Positions 5,081-5,146 of a stretch of 5,146 bases of DNA are shown here, in pieces; the stretch's first letter is position 1; each line of letters begins with the position of its first letter. This DNA comes from Ruminococcus flavefaciens (GTDB lineage: Bacteria; Bacillota_A; Clostridia; Oscillospirales; Ruminococcaceae). The translations under genes and the position numbers were made by a program. The stretch spans positions 1 through 5,146 of the forward strand of contig SFFP01000183.1 of NCBI GenBank assembly GCA_004556875.1. Direction: 5' to 3'. The notes beneath the pieces are model-generated. The model saw only the letters and a program-made list of their open reading frames with translations. It was not told the DNA's origin and did not search any database.

Positions 5081-5146
5081 AAGCACCTGTCTCATCAGCG
5101 GAGAGGCTGCGGCGTAGTCGGCACTTCCCATTTTCTTGCGGAAGTT
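5063..5146 (-). CDS. Fragment resembling an alpha/beta hydrolase, opposite strand
   Basis: The last 84 bases on the minus strand read FRKKMGSADY, then AAASPLMRQVLVKTVNE. From memory this resembles the stretch between cap and C-terminal core in alpha/beta-fold hydrolases of Clostridia, a pattern like FGSxDYxxxxxxMRxxxVxxVNED. Both ends are missing: it runs off the window at 5146. After VNE (5065-5063) the reading becomes nonsense, exactly where the plus-strand solute-binding protein begins to make sense. Only about 28 residues are visible and no catalytic residue is included, so the assignment is tentative. It probably marks a rearrangement or assembly junction and not a complete gene. Confidence 0.5.

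Overview
The window looks like chromosomal DNA from a low-to-mid GC Firmicute. A Ruminococcus-like member of the Oscillospiraceae or Clostridia is my best guess. This rests on AT-rich intergenic DNA, strong AGGAGG-type ribosome binding sites, near-consensus sigma-A promoters, OmpR-type and LytTR-type two-component parts, and a lipobox lipoprotein. It is not a database identification.

Left (1-782): a response regulator of the LytTR/AgrA type is read leftwards. It is broken by an apparent one-base deletion near 178-180 and runs off the window edge. It has a perfect-consensus sigma-A promoter (520-548, minus strand) and a leader that can form a hairpin. Facing the other way is a strong promoter (640-669) for a glycosyltransferase. 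A pair of 20-bp-period direct repeats (601-632) sits just upstream of that promoter, and their shape resembles a LytTR-family binding site.

Middle (783-1942): one intact family 2 glycosyltransferase gene on the plus strand ends in a rho-independent terminator. A second hairpin follows. A third, a clear minus-strand terminator, serves the convergent two-component operon.

Right-centre (1943-4049): a tightly coupled minus-strand operon has an OmpR/PhoB-type response regulator first and a membrane histidine kinase second, separated by 2 bp. Upstream lies a divergent control region with four TTAGAG copies spaced exactly 11 bp apart. They lie between the operon promoter and the promoter of a divergent lipoprotein gene, and the last copy covers that gene's -35 position. 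This is the geometry of a PhoP/PhoB-type activator site, so the regulator probably controls the lipoprotein and its own operon.

Right (4050-5146): the lipoprotein has an apparent beta-propeller-like region followed by an ABC solute-binding-protein-like region. It is interrupted by two frameshifts (about 4130-4150 and 4650-4660). At about 5063-5080 the plus-strand protein stops making sense. The last 84 bases read instead, on the minus strand, as a fragment resembling an alpha/beta hydrolase. That inverted switch, together with frameshifts clustered near both window ends, suggests either real gene decay and rearrangement or a chimeric, error-prone assembly (for example from single-cell or metagenomic data).
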